Origin: Bradyrhizobium sp. dw_411
GTDB taxonomy: Bacteria > Pseudomonadota > Alphaproteobacteria > Rhizobiales > Xanthobacteraceae
Length of the DNA stretch: 64,000 nucleotides
Direction: 5' to 3'
Assembly (NCBI RefSeq): GCF_018449695.1
Contig: NZ_JAAVUY010000019.1
Coordinates: forward strand, 1 to 64,000
The notes beneath the pieces are model-generated. The model searched no databases and was not told where the DNA came from. It saw only the letters and a program-made list of their open reading frames with translations. Shown piece by piece: positions 56,407 to 64,000 of this stretch. Positions within the stretch are counted from its first letter, which is position 1. Each line of letters begins with the position of its first letter. A program made the translations under genes and the position numbers.

Positions 56407-57654
56407 ATGACGATATCACGACGACAATTTGTCAGCGGTGTTGCAGGTGCAGGGTTCGCCAGCCTGGCGGCGCCAAATCTCGCTTTCGCGCAAGGCGCCG
56501 GGCCGATCCGGATCGGGCTTCTCGCCGCCAAGACCGGCCCGCTCGCCTCCGGCGGCATCGACATGGAACTGGCCCTGACGATGTTCCTAAAGGAGCGCGA
56601 CAGCACGCTCGCCGGCCGCAAGGTCGAACTGATATCGGCGGATACCGCCGGCGTTCCCGCCACCGCGCGCACCAAGGCGCAGGAGCTGGTCGAAAAGAAC
56701 AACGTCCATTGCATCATCGGCCCGCTCGCGGCCTTTGAGGCGCTGGCGATTGCCGACTATCTCACCGAAAAGGAAATCCCGACGCTTGGCGTCGCCGCGG
56801 CCGAGGACATGACGCAGCGGCACCCGAGCCCCTGGTTCGCCCGGGTCAGTTCGACCTCGTCGCAATGCGCCTATCCGCTGGCGGAATATTCGGTCAAGGA
56901 ATTGAAGTACAAGAAGATCGTCACCATCGGCGACGATTTCGCCTATGGCCACGAAATGTGCGGCGGCTTCCAGCGCGTGTTCGAGGACAATGGCGGCAAG
57001 ATCATCCAAAAGATCTTCACGCCGCTGGCGACGCCCGACTACGGCAGCTACGTCGCCCAGGTGAAGAGCGCGGACGCGATCTTCCTCGCCACCGCCGGCT
57101 CCAACGGCTTCCGCTTCCTGCGCCAGTTCATCGAATACGGCCTCAAGGACAAGATGGCCGTGATCGGCGGCATGACCGCGCTCGACGAATCCGTGCTGCG
57201 CAACATGGGCGACGAGGCGCTGGGGATCGTCACCACGAGCTGGTATTCGGCCGAACTCGACAATCCCGCCAACAAGATCTTCGCGCCGGCGTTCCGCAAG
57301 CAGTTCAAATACGACCCCGGCTATTACGCCGCCAGCACCTACGTCTCGGGCGAGGTGCTGGAAGCCGCATTGAAGGCCACCAAGGCCAATGTGGAAGACA
57401 AGAAGGGGTTGATGACGGCGATCCGCGGCAGCACCGTGAACACGGTGCGCGGCACGATCAAATTCGACGAATTCGGCGATGCGATCGGCGACGTCTACAT
57501 CCGCAAGGTCACACGCAGCGACGGACGGCTGGTCAATTCGGTGATCAAGGACTATCCGAATGTCAGCCAGTTCTGGACCTACGACAAGGCCGAGTTCCTG
57601 AAAAATCCGGTCTACTCGCGCGACTTCCCGCCGGCCAAGAATCTGGAGCCGTAA
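56407..57654 (+). CDS. LIV/HAAT-type substrate-binding protein, Tat-type signal
   Basis: A 415-residue receptor. The signal SRRQFVSGVAGAGFASLAAPNLAFA has the twin-arginine pattern, and the mature part begins GPIRIGLLAAKTGPLASGGIDMELAL. IIGPLAAFEALAIADYL and SSTSSQCAYPLAEYSVKEL are typical of the aromatic/branched-chain receptor branch. GGGGGGAG stands before the ATG. It leads a five-gene importer operon (receptor, LivH, LivM, LivG, LivF) that runs into a dehydrogenase and an amidohydrolase gene, so the imported compound may be the substrate of this island. Confidence 0.93.
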   Translation: MTISRRQFVSGVAGAGFASLAAPNLAFAQGAGPIRIGLLAAKTGPLASGGIDMELALTMFLKERDSTLAGRKVELISADTAGVPATARTKAQELVEKNNVHCIIGPLAAFEALAIADYLTEKEIPTLGVAAAEDMTQRHPSPWFARVSSTSSQCAYPLAEYSVKELKYKKIVTIGDDFAYGHEMCGGFQRVFEDNGGKIIQKIFTPLATPDYGSYVAQVKSADAIFLATAGSNGFRFLRQFIEYGLKDKMAVIGGMTALDESVLRNMGDEALGIVTTSWYSAELDNPANKIFAPAFRKQFKYDPGYYAASTYVSGEVLEAALKATKANVEDKKGLMTAIRGSTVNTVRGTIKFDEFGDAIGDVYIRKVTRSDGRLVNSVIKDYPNVSQFWTYDKAEFLKNPVYSRDFPPAKNLEP

Positions 57655-57711
57655 GCCTGCTTTCGTTGCGGGCCGACCACCTCGCAACTTTTCGAACGAG
57701 ATCGGCCGCCG

Positions 57712-58578
57712 ATGCAATTTTGGATTATCCAGGGTCTTAACAGCCTGTCGCTCGGCGGCCTGCTGTTTCTGCTCTCGTCGGGCTTCTCGCTGATCTTCGG
57801 CCTGATGCGGCTGGCGAACCTGACGCATGGCGCGTTCTTCATGCTCGGAACCTATTTCGGGGCGATCTCGCTGCGGAATTACAGCGGGCTGAATATCTGG
57901 GTGGCGGCGCTCGGCGCCGGCATCGCGGTCGCCGCGATCGGTGGCCTGTTCGAGCGGCTGATACTGACCCGGCTGAAGACCAATCCGCTTGGGCAGGTGC
58001 TGGTGACGCTCGGCATGTCCTTCATCATATCCGATGCCTGCCTGATGTTCTGGGGCGGCGATTCGATTCCGGTGCCGACGCCGCAGAGCCTGCAGGCGCC
58101 GACCCGGGTATTCGGTTTCGTGTTTCCGACCTACCGGCTGGTGCTGGTGGGATGCGCCATCGCGGCTGCGATCGCGCTGTACTTTCTGCTGGAGCGAACA
58201 CGTTTGGGCGCGATGATCCGTGCTGGCGTCGATGACCGGCAGATGGCGCGCGCGGTCGGCATTCCCGTCTCGAGATTGTTCACGATCGTGTTCTGTCTGG
58301 GCGCTGGAATCGCCGGCGCCGGCGGCGTGCTCGGTGGCCCGATCCTGTCGGCCTATCCCGGGCTCGACGGCGACATGCTGCCGCTGGCGCTGATCGTCGT
58401 CATTCTCGGCGGCATCGGCAGTCTTCTTGGGGCCTTTGTCGGCAGCTTCATCATCGGCTTCATCTATACGTTCGGCTCGGCGCTGTTTCCGGAGCTGGCT
58501 TATATCATCCTGTTCCTGCCGATGATCTTTGTGATCGCGTTCCGGCCGCAGGGTCTGTTTGGGCGTGTTGGCGCATGA
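57712..58578 (+). CDS. LIV-type ABC transporter permease (LivH-like)
   Basis: A 288-residue polytopic membrane protein: WIIQGLNSLSLGGLLFLLSSGFSLIFGLMRLANLTHGAFFMLG has the conserved N-x-x-HG motif of LivH, and IVFCLGAGIAGAGGVLGGPI and FRPQGLFGRVG follow. It is coupled to LivM by a 4-bp overlap (ATGA). It lies 57 bp after the receptor gene. Confidence 0.94.
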   Translation: MQFWIIQGLNSLSLGGLLFLLSSGFSLIFGLMRLANLTHGAFFMLGTYFGAISLRNYSGLNIWVAALGAGIAVAAIGGLFERLILTRLKTNPLGQVLVTLGMSFIISDACLMFWGGDSIPVPTPQSLQAPTRVFGFVFPTYRLVLVGCAIAAAIALYFLLERTRLGAMIRAGVDDRQMARAVGIPVSRLFTIVFCLGAGIAGAGGVLGGPILSAYPGLDGDMLPLALIVVILGGIGSLLGAFVGSFIIGFIYTFGSALFPELAYIILFLPMIFVIAFRPQGLFGRVGA

Positions 58579-59501
58579 AGTGGATTGCCGCTGCCCTGCT
58601 CGCCGTCGCGCTCGTACTGCTGCCATTTTTCGCGGGCGATTTCTACGTCAACCTAGCGAGCCAGATGCTGATCGCGGCGATCTTCGCGCTCAGCCTCAAT
58701 TTGCTGGTCGGTTATGGCGGCATGACCTCGCTCGGACACGCCTCCTATCTCGGCGTCGCGGCCTATATGTCCGCGCTGCTGACGTCTCGATATGGCTGGG
58801 GGCACGGCGCGTCTGCCGTGTTCTCGATTCTGGGCACCACGGCGATGGCAGGTTTTTTCGGCGTTATCGCGCTGCGTGCGACCGGGCTCGGCTTTCTCAT
58901 GATCACGCTGGCGCTGTCGCAGGTGCTGTGGGGGCTGGCCTATCGCATGTCCGGCGTGACCAACGGCGATAACGGTATCGGTGGCCTTACCCGCCCGATG
59001 CCGTTCGGCATCTCGCTCGATAGCGCGGCGGCGTTCTACTGGTTCGCGCTAATTGTGGCGTCATTCTCGTTCCTGATGATGACGGTTTTCGCGGCGTCAT
59101 CGTTCGGCTCGTCCCTGAAGGGCGTGCGCGACCAGCCGCGCCGGATGGCGGCGCTCGGCTTCAATCCCTGGATGATCCGCTGGATCACCTTTGTCTATGC
59201 AGGTTTTTGGGGCGGCGTGTCCGGCCTGCTCTACGTCTATTACAACAAATACATCCATCCGACGTCGCTCTCGACCACGAGCTCGGCCGAAGCGTTGCTC
59301 GGCGTGATCGCCGGCGGATCGGGTACAGCAGCCGGTCCCGCCGTCGGCGCGGCGCTGGTGCTGCTGTTGAAGAATTACGTCTCGGCCTATCTCGACCGCT
59401 GGAACATGCTGCTCGGCGCAGTGTTCGTGTTCATCGTACTGGTGATGCCGACGGGCATCGTTCCCGGCCTGACCAAGCTGTTGCAAAGGAGGCCGCGATG
59501 A
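58575..59501 (+). CDS. LIV-type ABC transporter permease (LivM-like)
   Basis: A 308-residue polytopic membrane protein. LLVGYGGMTSLGHASYLGVAAYMSALL is the LivM signature, and SLKGVRDQPRRMAALGFNPWMIR is the ATPase-coupling loop. It ends MPTGIVPGLTKLLQRRPR. ATGA overlaps join it to LivH upstream and LivG downstream, so the membrane and ATPase parts are made in balance. Confidence 0.94.
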   Translation: MKWIAAALLAVALVLLPFFAGDFYVNLASQMLIAAIFALSLNLLVGYGGMTSLGHASYLGVAAYMSALLTSRYGWGHGASAVFSILGTTAMAGFFGVIALRATGLGFLMITLALSQVLWGLAYRMSGVTNGDNGIGGLTRPMPFGISLDSAAAFYWFALIVASFSFLMMTVFAASSFGSSLKGVRDQPRRMAALGFNPWMIRWITFVYAGFWGGVSGLLYVYYNKYIHPTSLSTTSSAEALLGVIAGGSGTAAGPAVGAALVLLLKNYVSAYLDRWNMLLGAVFVFIVLVMPTGIVPGLTKLLQRRPR

Positions 59502-60253
59502 CCTCCGTTGCGGCTGACCATGCGCTCGAAGTCATCAACCTGAAAAAGGCGTTCGGCGGCCTTGCCGTGACACAAAACGTGTCGCTCACGATCCGGCCCG
59601 GCGAACGCCGCCTGATTATCGGCCCGAACGGCGCCGGCAAGACCACGCTGTTCAACCAGATCAGCGGCGACATGCGGCCGAACTCCGGCCAGATCAAACT
59701 ATTCGGCAACGACGTCACGACGCTGGCGCCCTATCAGCGCGCGCATCGGGGGTTGTCGCGGACCTACCAGATCATCACGCTGTTCGCCGGCGATACGCTG
59801 GAGCACAATGTGACGCTCGGCCTGCTCGGCCTGCGGCCCTCGCGCTGGCAGATGTGGCGGCCATTGGCGTTCTACAGCGATCTCGCCACCGAAGCGCGCC
59901 GGACCCTCGATGCGGTGGGACTGCTGCATCTGGCCGATCATCCCATCTCCGAGATCGCTTACGGTGAAAAACGCCGGGTGGAGCTCGCAATGGCGCTGGC
60001 GCAAAAGCCGCGCGTGCTGCTGCTGGACGAACCGCTGGCGGGTCTTTCCGACACCGAGCGCTCGACCGTCAAATCGCTGATCGCGTCGATCTCAAGGGAA
60101 ACCGCCGTGATCATGATCGAACACGACATGGATACCGCGCTCGACCTGGCGGAGACCGTGACGCTGTTGAACTATGGCCGGGTGATCGTCGATGGGGAGC
60201 GCGATACCGTGATTGCGGATGAACGAACGCGCGAGGTCTATCTTGGCGTCTGA
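59498..60253 (+). CDS. LIV-type ABC transporter ATPase (LivG-like)
   Basis: A 251-residue ATPase: Walker A IGPNGAGKTTL, signature IAYGEKRRVELAMAL, Walker B LLLDEPLAGLSD and His loop MIEHDMDTAL. The signature is close to the normal LivG LxYGxQRRLE form. The ATG at 59498 overlaps the LivM stop and sets the start; the same frame is open back to 59207, but that part is a shadow of LivM. Partner of the LivF-like ATPase. Confidence 0.94.
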   Translation: MTSVAADHALEVINLKKAFGGLAVTQNVSLTIRPGERRLIIGPNGAGKTTLFNQISGDMRPNSGQIKLFGNDVTTLAPYQRAHRGLSRTYQIITLFAGDTLEHNVTLGLLGLRPSRWQMWRPLAFYSDLATEARRTLDAVGLLHLADHPISEIAYGEKRRVELAMALAQKPRVLLLDEPLAGLSDTERSTVKSLIASISRETAVIMIEHDMDTALDLAETVTLLNYGRVIVDGERDTVIADERTREVYLGV

Positions 60254-60962
60254 CGCACTCAGCCTGACCAACGTGCATGCATTTTATGGCGACAGCCATA
60301 TCCTGCACGGCGTCAGCTTTTCGCTGCGGCCGGGCGGCGTGCTAGCGCTATTGGGACGCAACGGCGCCGGCAAGACCACCTGCATCTCGACTGTGGTGGG
60401 TTTTCTCACCCCCCGAGAAGGCGAAATAAAATTGTTCGGGGAATCGATCGCTGGACTCAGCCCCGAGCGCATCTCACGGCTCGGGATCGGATTAGTCCCG
60501 CAAGGACGCCGAATCTTTCCCTCGCTGACGGTTCGGGAGAACCTGATCGTGGCGGGGCAGCGCGAGAACAAAAGCGAAAAGCCGTGGAATATCGAGCGGA
60601 TTTATTCCATGTTTCCCCGCCTTCAGGAACGTCACACCCAGCTTGCGGGTACGCTTTCGGGCGGCGAGCAACAGATGCTGGCGATCGGACGCGCTTTGAT
60701 GGGAAATCCCCGCGTGCTGCTGCTCGACGAACCGTCAGAGGGCCTGGCGCCGCTGATCGTCGCGGAAGTCGGCCGCACCATCAAGCGGCTGAAGGAGGAA
60801 GGGCAATCCATCGTGCTGGTCGAACAAAATCGCCAGCTCGCGCTCGAGGTCGCGGATCAGGCGGTCATTCTCAACACCGGACGCTGCGTGTTCGCCGGCG
60901 AGGCCAGCGAACTCAACGAAGATCTGATTGCGCAAAATCTCGGCGTCTTTCGCGCGCATTAA
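60243..60962 (+). CDS. LIV-type ABC transporter ATPase (LivF-like)
   Basis: About 239 residues: Walker A LLGRNGAGKTT, signature TLSGGEQQMLAIGRAL, Walker B LLLDEPSEGLAP and the LivF LVEQNRQLAL loop. The start is uncertain. A TTG at 60243, inside the LivG stop region and preceded by GCGAGGT, gives the normal LivF length; the ATG at 60219 gives a longer overlap and has no Shine-Dalgarno. It completes the importer operon and is followed 30 bp later by the dehydrogenase gene. Confidence 0.92.
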   Translation: MASDALSLTNVHAFYGDSHILHGVSFSLRPGGVLALLGRNGAGKTTCISTVVGFLTPREGEIKLFGESIAGLSPERISRLGIGLVPQGRRIFPSLTVRENLIVAGQRENKSEKPWNIERIYSMFPRLQERHTQLAGTLSGGEQQMLAIGRALMGNPRVLLLDEPSEGLAPLIVAEVGRTIKRLKEEGQSIVLVEQNRQLALEVADQAVILNTGRCVFAGEASELNEDLIAQNLGVFRAH

Positions 60963-60992
60963 AACAACTATCCATCCCTTGAGGGCAGCAAC

Positions 60993-61883
60993 ATGAAAAT
61001 CGGCGTATGCGGAACTGGACGAATGGGTGCGGGAATCGCGCAGCGATTGATTGCGGTCGGCCATGAAGTCGGTGTCTGGAATCGCGACGCCAAAAAGACC
61101 AAACCGCTGACCGACGCCGGCGCGAAGCTCTACGCTTCGCCGGCCGAACTCGCCGACGGTTGCGAGACCGTGGTCGTGATGTTGCTGAACGATGCCGCGG
61201 CCGAAGCGGTCTATCGTGGGCCGAACGGCCTGCTGAAAGCCGAACTTGGCGGCAAGCTCATCATCGACATGAGCACGTTGCGCCCGGACACCATGATCTC
61301 TCTCGGCGCAGCCGCAACTCAAAAAGGCGCGGGTTTTGTCGACTGCCCGGTCGGCGGCAGCACCCTGCCGGCCAGGGAAGGCAAGCTGCTCGGCCTGCTC
61401 GGCGGCGCCGACGCCGATGTGGCAAGGGCGATGCCGCTGCTCGAGCAGCTATGCCGCCGCATCGAACATGTAGGCGCGCTCGGCGCGGGCTCCACGATTA
61501 AACTAGCCGTCAATCTCCCGCTATTGGTGTATTGGCAGGCGTTGGGTGAATCCCTCACCATCTGCAAACCGCTCAATCTTCCGGCCGACCGGCTGATCGA
61601 TATCCTCACGGACACCTCCGGCGCACCGCCCGCCATGAAAGGCCGCGGACCGGCGATCGCAAAGGCATTGGGCGGCGCACCTTCAGGTGAAACCGCATTC
61701 TCCCTCAGCGGGGCCAAAAAGGACCTCGCCACTGCCGTGCAATTCGCGGCCTCGATCCATGCGGAATTGCCGGTCGCGGCGAGCGCGCTGGCGTGCTTTG
61801 AGGAAGCCGAAGCCGCCGGCCTTGGCGACGCCGACGCCACCACCGTTTCCGTTCGCTGGCCCCAGCGTCCGGCAAAAAAATAA
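60993..61883 (+). CDS. beta-hydroxyacid dehydrogenase-family NAD(P)-dependent oxidoreductase (second copy)
   Basis: A 296-residue protein of the same family as the one at 55287: GVCGTGRMGAGIAQRLIAVG binds the nucleotide, DCPVGGSTLPAREGKLLGLLGG is the substrate motif (standard PVSGG changed to PVGGS), and GAGSTIKLAVNL holds the catalytic Lys. GAGGG precedes the ATG. It directly follows LivF in the importer operon. The two copies differ strongly outside the motifs, so they probably act on different intermediates. Confidence 0.92.
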   Translation: MKIGVCGTGRMGAGIAQRLIAVGHEVGVWNRDAKKTKPLTDAGAKLYASPAELADGCETVVVMLLNDAAAEAVYRGPNGLLKAELGGKLIIDMSTLRPDTMISLGAAATQKGAGFVDCPVGGSTLPAREGKLLGLLGGADADVARAMPLLEQLCRRIEHVGALGAGSTIKLAVNLPLLVYWQALGESLTICKPLNLPADRLIDILTDTSGAPPAMKGRGPAIAKALGGAPSGETAFSLSGAKKDLATAVQFAASIHAELPVAASALACFEEAEAAGLGDADATTVSVRWPQRPAKK

Positions 61884-61939
61884 TTGATGCCCGTTCCGTA
61901 ATCACCCCCGAACAACAACGCAACAACAGAGAAAATTCA

Positions 61940-63013
61940 ATGATCGACAGCATGAACCGCTACGGCCGCACCGCCGCCCGCAACCACGATGCCGACGGCC
62001 TCGCCCGCCGTCCCTCCTCCATCACGATCGATATCCACGCCCATATCGTGGTGCCGCAGGCCGCCAAGCTGGCGCAGCCGCATGTCGATCTCAGCCGCGT
62101 TCCGCTGGCGCATTTCGCCAACGCCGAGACCAAGGCCATCAACGCCCAGCAGGAAAAGGACGTCGGCGAGGTCATGACCACGATCGACCGCCGCCTGTTC
62201 GATCTCGACAAGATGGGCATCGACATCCAGGTCGTCGCACCAGCGCCGCCGCAATGCTATTATTCGGTCGATCCCAAAATCGCCGAACAGGCGCATCGCC
62301 TTGCCAATGACGGCGTCGCGGAATATTGCGCACGCAAGCCGGACCGCTTTGTCGGACTCGGCGTGGTGACGCTGCAGGAGCCCGAGATCGCGGTTCGCGA
62401 GCTCGACTACATCATGAATAACCTCAAGCTGAAGGGCGTCGAAATCCTGACCAATGTCGACGGCCAGGAATTGTCCGATCCGAAATTCCGTCCGTTCTGG
62501 GCCAAGGCCGAACAGCTCGGCGCCTTCGTCATGATGCATCCGAATGGCTTCACGCAGGGCGATCGCCTGACCGACTTCTATTTCAACAACGTGCTCGGCA
62601 ATCCGCTTGAGACCACGCTGGCGCTGCACAAGCTGATCTTCTCGGGAACGCTGGCGCGCTTCCCCGATCTGAAGCTGATGGCGGTGCATGGCGGCGGCTA
62701 TCTGCCGGGCTATTCAGGCCGCATCGATCACGCCTGGGGCGCGCGCAAGGACTCGCACGCCGATTTGCCGCTACCGCCGACGACCTATCTGCGGCAGGTC
62801 TATCTCGACACCGTCGTGTTCAGCTATCACCAGCTCGCCTATCTGATCGACGTGTTCGGCCCGGATCGCATCGTGATGGGAACTGATTATCCCTTCGACA
62901 TGGCCGAATACAATCCGATCGGTCACGTCGCCGGCGTGCAGGGCATGGATGAGATTACGCTGGCCCAGATCGCCGGCGGCAATGCTGCACGGATTCTTGG
63001 ATTGGATGTGTAG
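61940..63013 (+). CDS. amidohydrolase-family (ACMSD/PicC-like) metal-dependent hydrolase or decarboxylase
   Basis: A 357-residue TIM-barrel enzyme of the amidohydrolase 2 group. IDIHAHIVVP gives the HxH metal pair, MMHPNGFTQGD the third His, AVHGGGYLPGYSGR the fourth and GTDYPFDMAEY the Asp. This set matches ACMSD (2-amino-3-carboxymuconate semialdehyde decarboxylase) and related non-oxidative decarboxylases such as 3,6-dihydroxypicolinate decarboxylase. No signal peptide. It follows the second beta-hydroxyacid dehydrogenase by 56 bp and is likely the end of the importer operon. A decarboxylation after ring cleavage or on a ring acid is a reasonable role (inference). Confidence 0.9.
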   Translation: MIDSMNRYGRTAARNHDADGLARRPSSITIDIHAHIVVPQAAKLAQPHVDLSRVPLAHFANAETKAINAQQEKDVGEVMTTIDRRLFDLDKMGIDIQVVAPAPPQCYYSVDPKIAEQAHRLANDGVAEYCARKPDRFVGLGVVTLQEPEIAVRELDYIMNNLKLKGVEILTNVDGQELSDPKFRPFWAKAEQLGAFVMMHPNGFTQGDRLTDFYFNNVLGNPLETTLALHKLIFSGTLARFPDLKLMAVHGGGYLPGYSGRIDHAWGARKDSHADLPLPPTTYLRQVYLDTVVFSYHQLAYLIDVFGPDRIVMGTDYPFDMAEYNPIGHVAGVQGMDEITLAQIAGGNAARILGLDV

Positions 63014-63035
63014 GCCGGGTTAGGCTTCCCGCCAG

Positions 63036-63175
63036 ATGGTTCGAGACGCGCGGCGGCGCCGCGCTCCTCACCATGAGGGAATGGTGGATATCATCCCGAA
63101 GAATCCACGGACCTCATCCTGAGATACCCACAGTCCTCATCCTGAGGAGGCGCTCTTGCGCCGTCTCGAAGGATG
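63036..63175. repeat. palindromic intergenic repeat, family 1, copy f
   Basis: Starts ATGGTTCGAGACGCG and ends CGTCTCGAAGGATG. The middle has a duplicated block (CCTCATCCTGAGATACCCAC, then TCCTCATCCTGAGGAGG). It separates the convergent amidohydrolase and GST genes. Confidence 0.75.
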
Positions 63176-63206
63176 AAGCGACAGTCACGCAAGACCGCCG
63201 GCGCGC

Positions 63207-63866
63207 TCAATGCTGCGCGCTGGCGGTCTTGTATCCCTCCTGCTCGAACGGATGCGACGACTTGAATGCCGGGATCGCAAAGCAGCGGTCGGCAAGACCG
63301 GCGACCAGCGGAAAATCCGTCAGTGGAATTTTGAGAAAATGCGCGCTGACCACCTGGCCGGCGATGCAAATATCAGCCAGACCCGGCTCTGCCCCCAGCG
63401 CAAATGGCGCCGGTGCGCGGCGCGCGAGCAGCCGTTCGTAGGTCGCGAGACCCTCAATGGTCCAATGCTTGCCCCACTCCTCGATCGCGTGGGCATCGGC
63501 GCCAAAGGCCTTGGCGAGATGCTTGCGGACCCGCGGCACCACCAGCGGATGGGCATCGGCGACCGTCATCAGCGCCAGCGAGCGGGCATAGGCGCGCTCC
63601 TTGGCGTCCTCGGGCAACAGCCGCGGCTTGGGCTGGATATCGTCGAGATATTCGATGATCGCGAGCGATTGAAACAGCGAATGGCCGTCGTGAATGAAGG
63701 TCGGCACCACGCGTTCGGGATTTACGGCCACATAGCCGGGCTCGAATTGCTCGCCGACGAGAATGTCGATCGGGGTTTCCTCGAACGGCAATCCCTTGAG
63801 TTTCAGCGCGACCCTGATGCGAAATGAAGCAATCGACCGCCAGAACCCGTAGACCTGTATGCTCAT
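63207..63866 (-). CDS. maiA: zeta-class glutathione transferase, maleylacetoacetate/maleylpyruvate isomerase-like
   Basis: A 219-residue GST. The N-terminal thioredoxin-fold part has FWRSIASFRIRVALKLKGLPFEE, the zeta-class SSCSYRVRIAL region with the active-site Ser kept but the Cys replaced by Ala, then NPERVVPTFIHDG, FQSLAIIEYLDD (GSH site) and a helical C-terminal domain. Zeta GSTs isomerise maleylacetoacetate, maleylpyruvate or similar cis-dienoic acids, the last steps of homogentisate- and gentisate-type ring cleavage. This suits an aromatic-catabolic island. It is convergent with the amidohydrolase gene. The exact substrate cannot be assigned. Confidence 0.85.
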   Translation of the reverse strand: MSIQVYGFWRSIASFRIRVALKLKGLPFEETPIDILVGEQFEPGYVAVNPERVVPTFIHDGHSLFQSLAIIEYLDDIQPKPRLLPEDAKERAYARSLALMTVADAHPLVVPRVRKHLAKAFGADAHAIEEWGKHWTIEGLATYERLLARRAPAPFALGAEPGLADICIAGQVVSAHFLKIPLTDFPLVAGLADRCFAIPAFKSSHPFEQEGYKTASAQH

Positions 63867-63956
63867 CGAAGAGACCTCTTAAATGCCCGACATTCAGCTT
63901 CGAAGCATTCATAGGCCAAAACCAGCCATCAAGGCTAGCCAGCTTCACAACACCCA

Positions 63957-63992
63957 TGCCGGCTCGATCAATAAGCCGGCACAGGTCTTTTT
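63957..63992 (+). terminator. hairpin with T-run at the right edge
   Basis: Arms TGCCGGCT (63957-63964) and AGCCGGCA (63974-63981), then CAGGTCTTTTTC. It has the form of a rightward terminator, but no rightward gene ends just before it in the window, so the assignment is doubtful. The 90 bp before it hold nothing recognisable. Confidence 0.3.
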
Positions 63993-64000
63993 CGAAAGAC

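Noticed and set aside
57690..57707. TTCGAACGAGATCGG before LivH as a further TetR site
   Set aside because: Arms are incomplete (TCG/CGA only) and the position is inside an operon.
56587..58626. A 679-codon antisense open frame across the receptor and LivH genes
   Set aside because: His/Arg/Asp/Gln-rich shadow of two well-supported genes; no domain.
1..64000. tRNA, rRNA, CRISPR arrays, prophage or intact transposase genes
   Set aside because: Read through for tRNA-like cloverleafs, regularly spaced repeats and transposase or integrase motifs; none found.

Overview
The window looks like chromosomal DNA of a GC-rich alphaproteobacterium of the Bradyrhizobium/Rhodopseudomonas type. This rests on codon use, many branched-chain-amino-acid-type (LIV/HAAT) ABC importers, CoA-dependent aromatic catabolism, and palindromic intergenic repeats of a kind I recall from that group. 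No tRNA, rRNA, CRISPR array or intact transposase gene was seen.

Regions: (1) 0-5.4 kb: exported protein, Bug-type solute receptor, alpha/beta hydrolase, small Cys-rich exported protein, lactonase-like propeller and cyclase-family hydrolase, closed by a strong terminator. (2) 5.6-16.4 kb: a sugar/glycosylation cluster. It holds glucose-1-phosphate cytidylyltransferase, CDP-glucose 4,6-dehydratase, a sugar C-methyltransferase and a Gfo/Idh-type oxidoreductase. These converge on two tandem TPR-GT41 (OGT/SPINDLY-like) glycosyltransferases, and a third TPR glycosyltransferase follows. (3) 16.6-21.3 kb: LIV-type importer with a fused double ATPase. (4) 21.4-24.4 kb: small membrane protein, Crp/Fnr regulator, small HTH-like protein and CHAD protein.

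(5) 24.4-36.9 kb: a CoA-thioester aromatic pathway resembling the aerobic 2-aminobenzoyl-CoA route: RidA, benzoate/2-aminobenzoate-type CoA ligase, arylformamidase-like hydrolase, MarR regulator, solute receptor, two paralogous cupins, a flavin monooxygenase, a fused monooxygenase/OYE protein, an enoyl-CoA hydratase and an SDR. A recurrent AT-rich motif precedes most of its transcription units. (6) 37-38.3 kb: an exported FMN hydroxyacid dehydrogenase carrying CxxCH. (7) 38.4-47 kb: a full LIV importer and a three-subunit molybdenum hydroxylase.

(8) 47-63 kb: a second, apparently undescribed catabolic island: luciferase-like monooxygenase, PuuE-like deacetylase, Gfo/Idh dehydrogenase, TetR regulator, flavin reductase with acyl-CoA-dehydrogenase-like monooxygenase, VOC protein, two beta-hydroxyacid dehydrogenases, another LIV importer, an ACMSD-like amidohydrolase and a zeta-class GST. 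A palindrome ATCGNNCGAT sits in four promoter regions here and probably marks the TetR regulon. A 182-bp MITE interrupts an intergenic repeat at 50.4 kb. Substrates of both catabolic islands are inferred, not shown.
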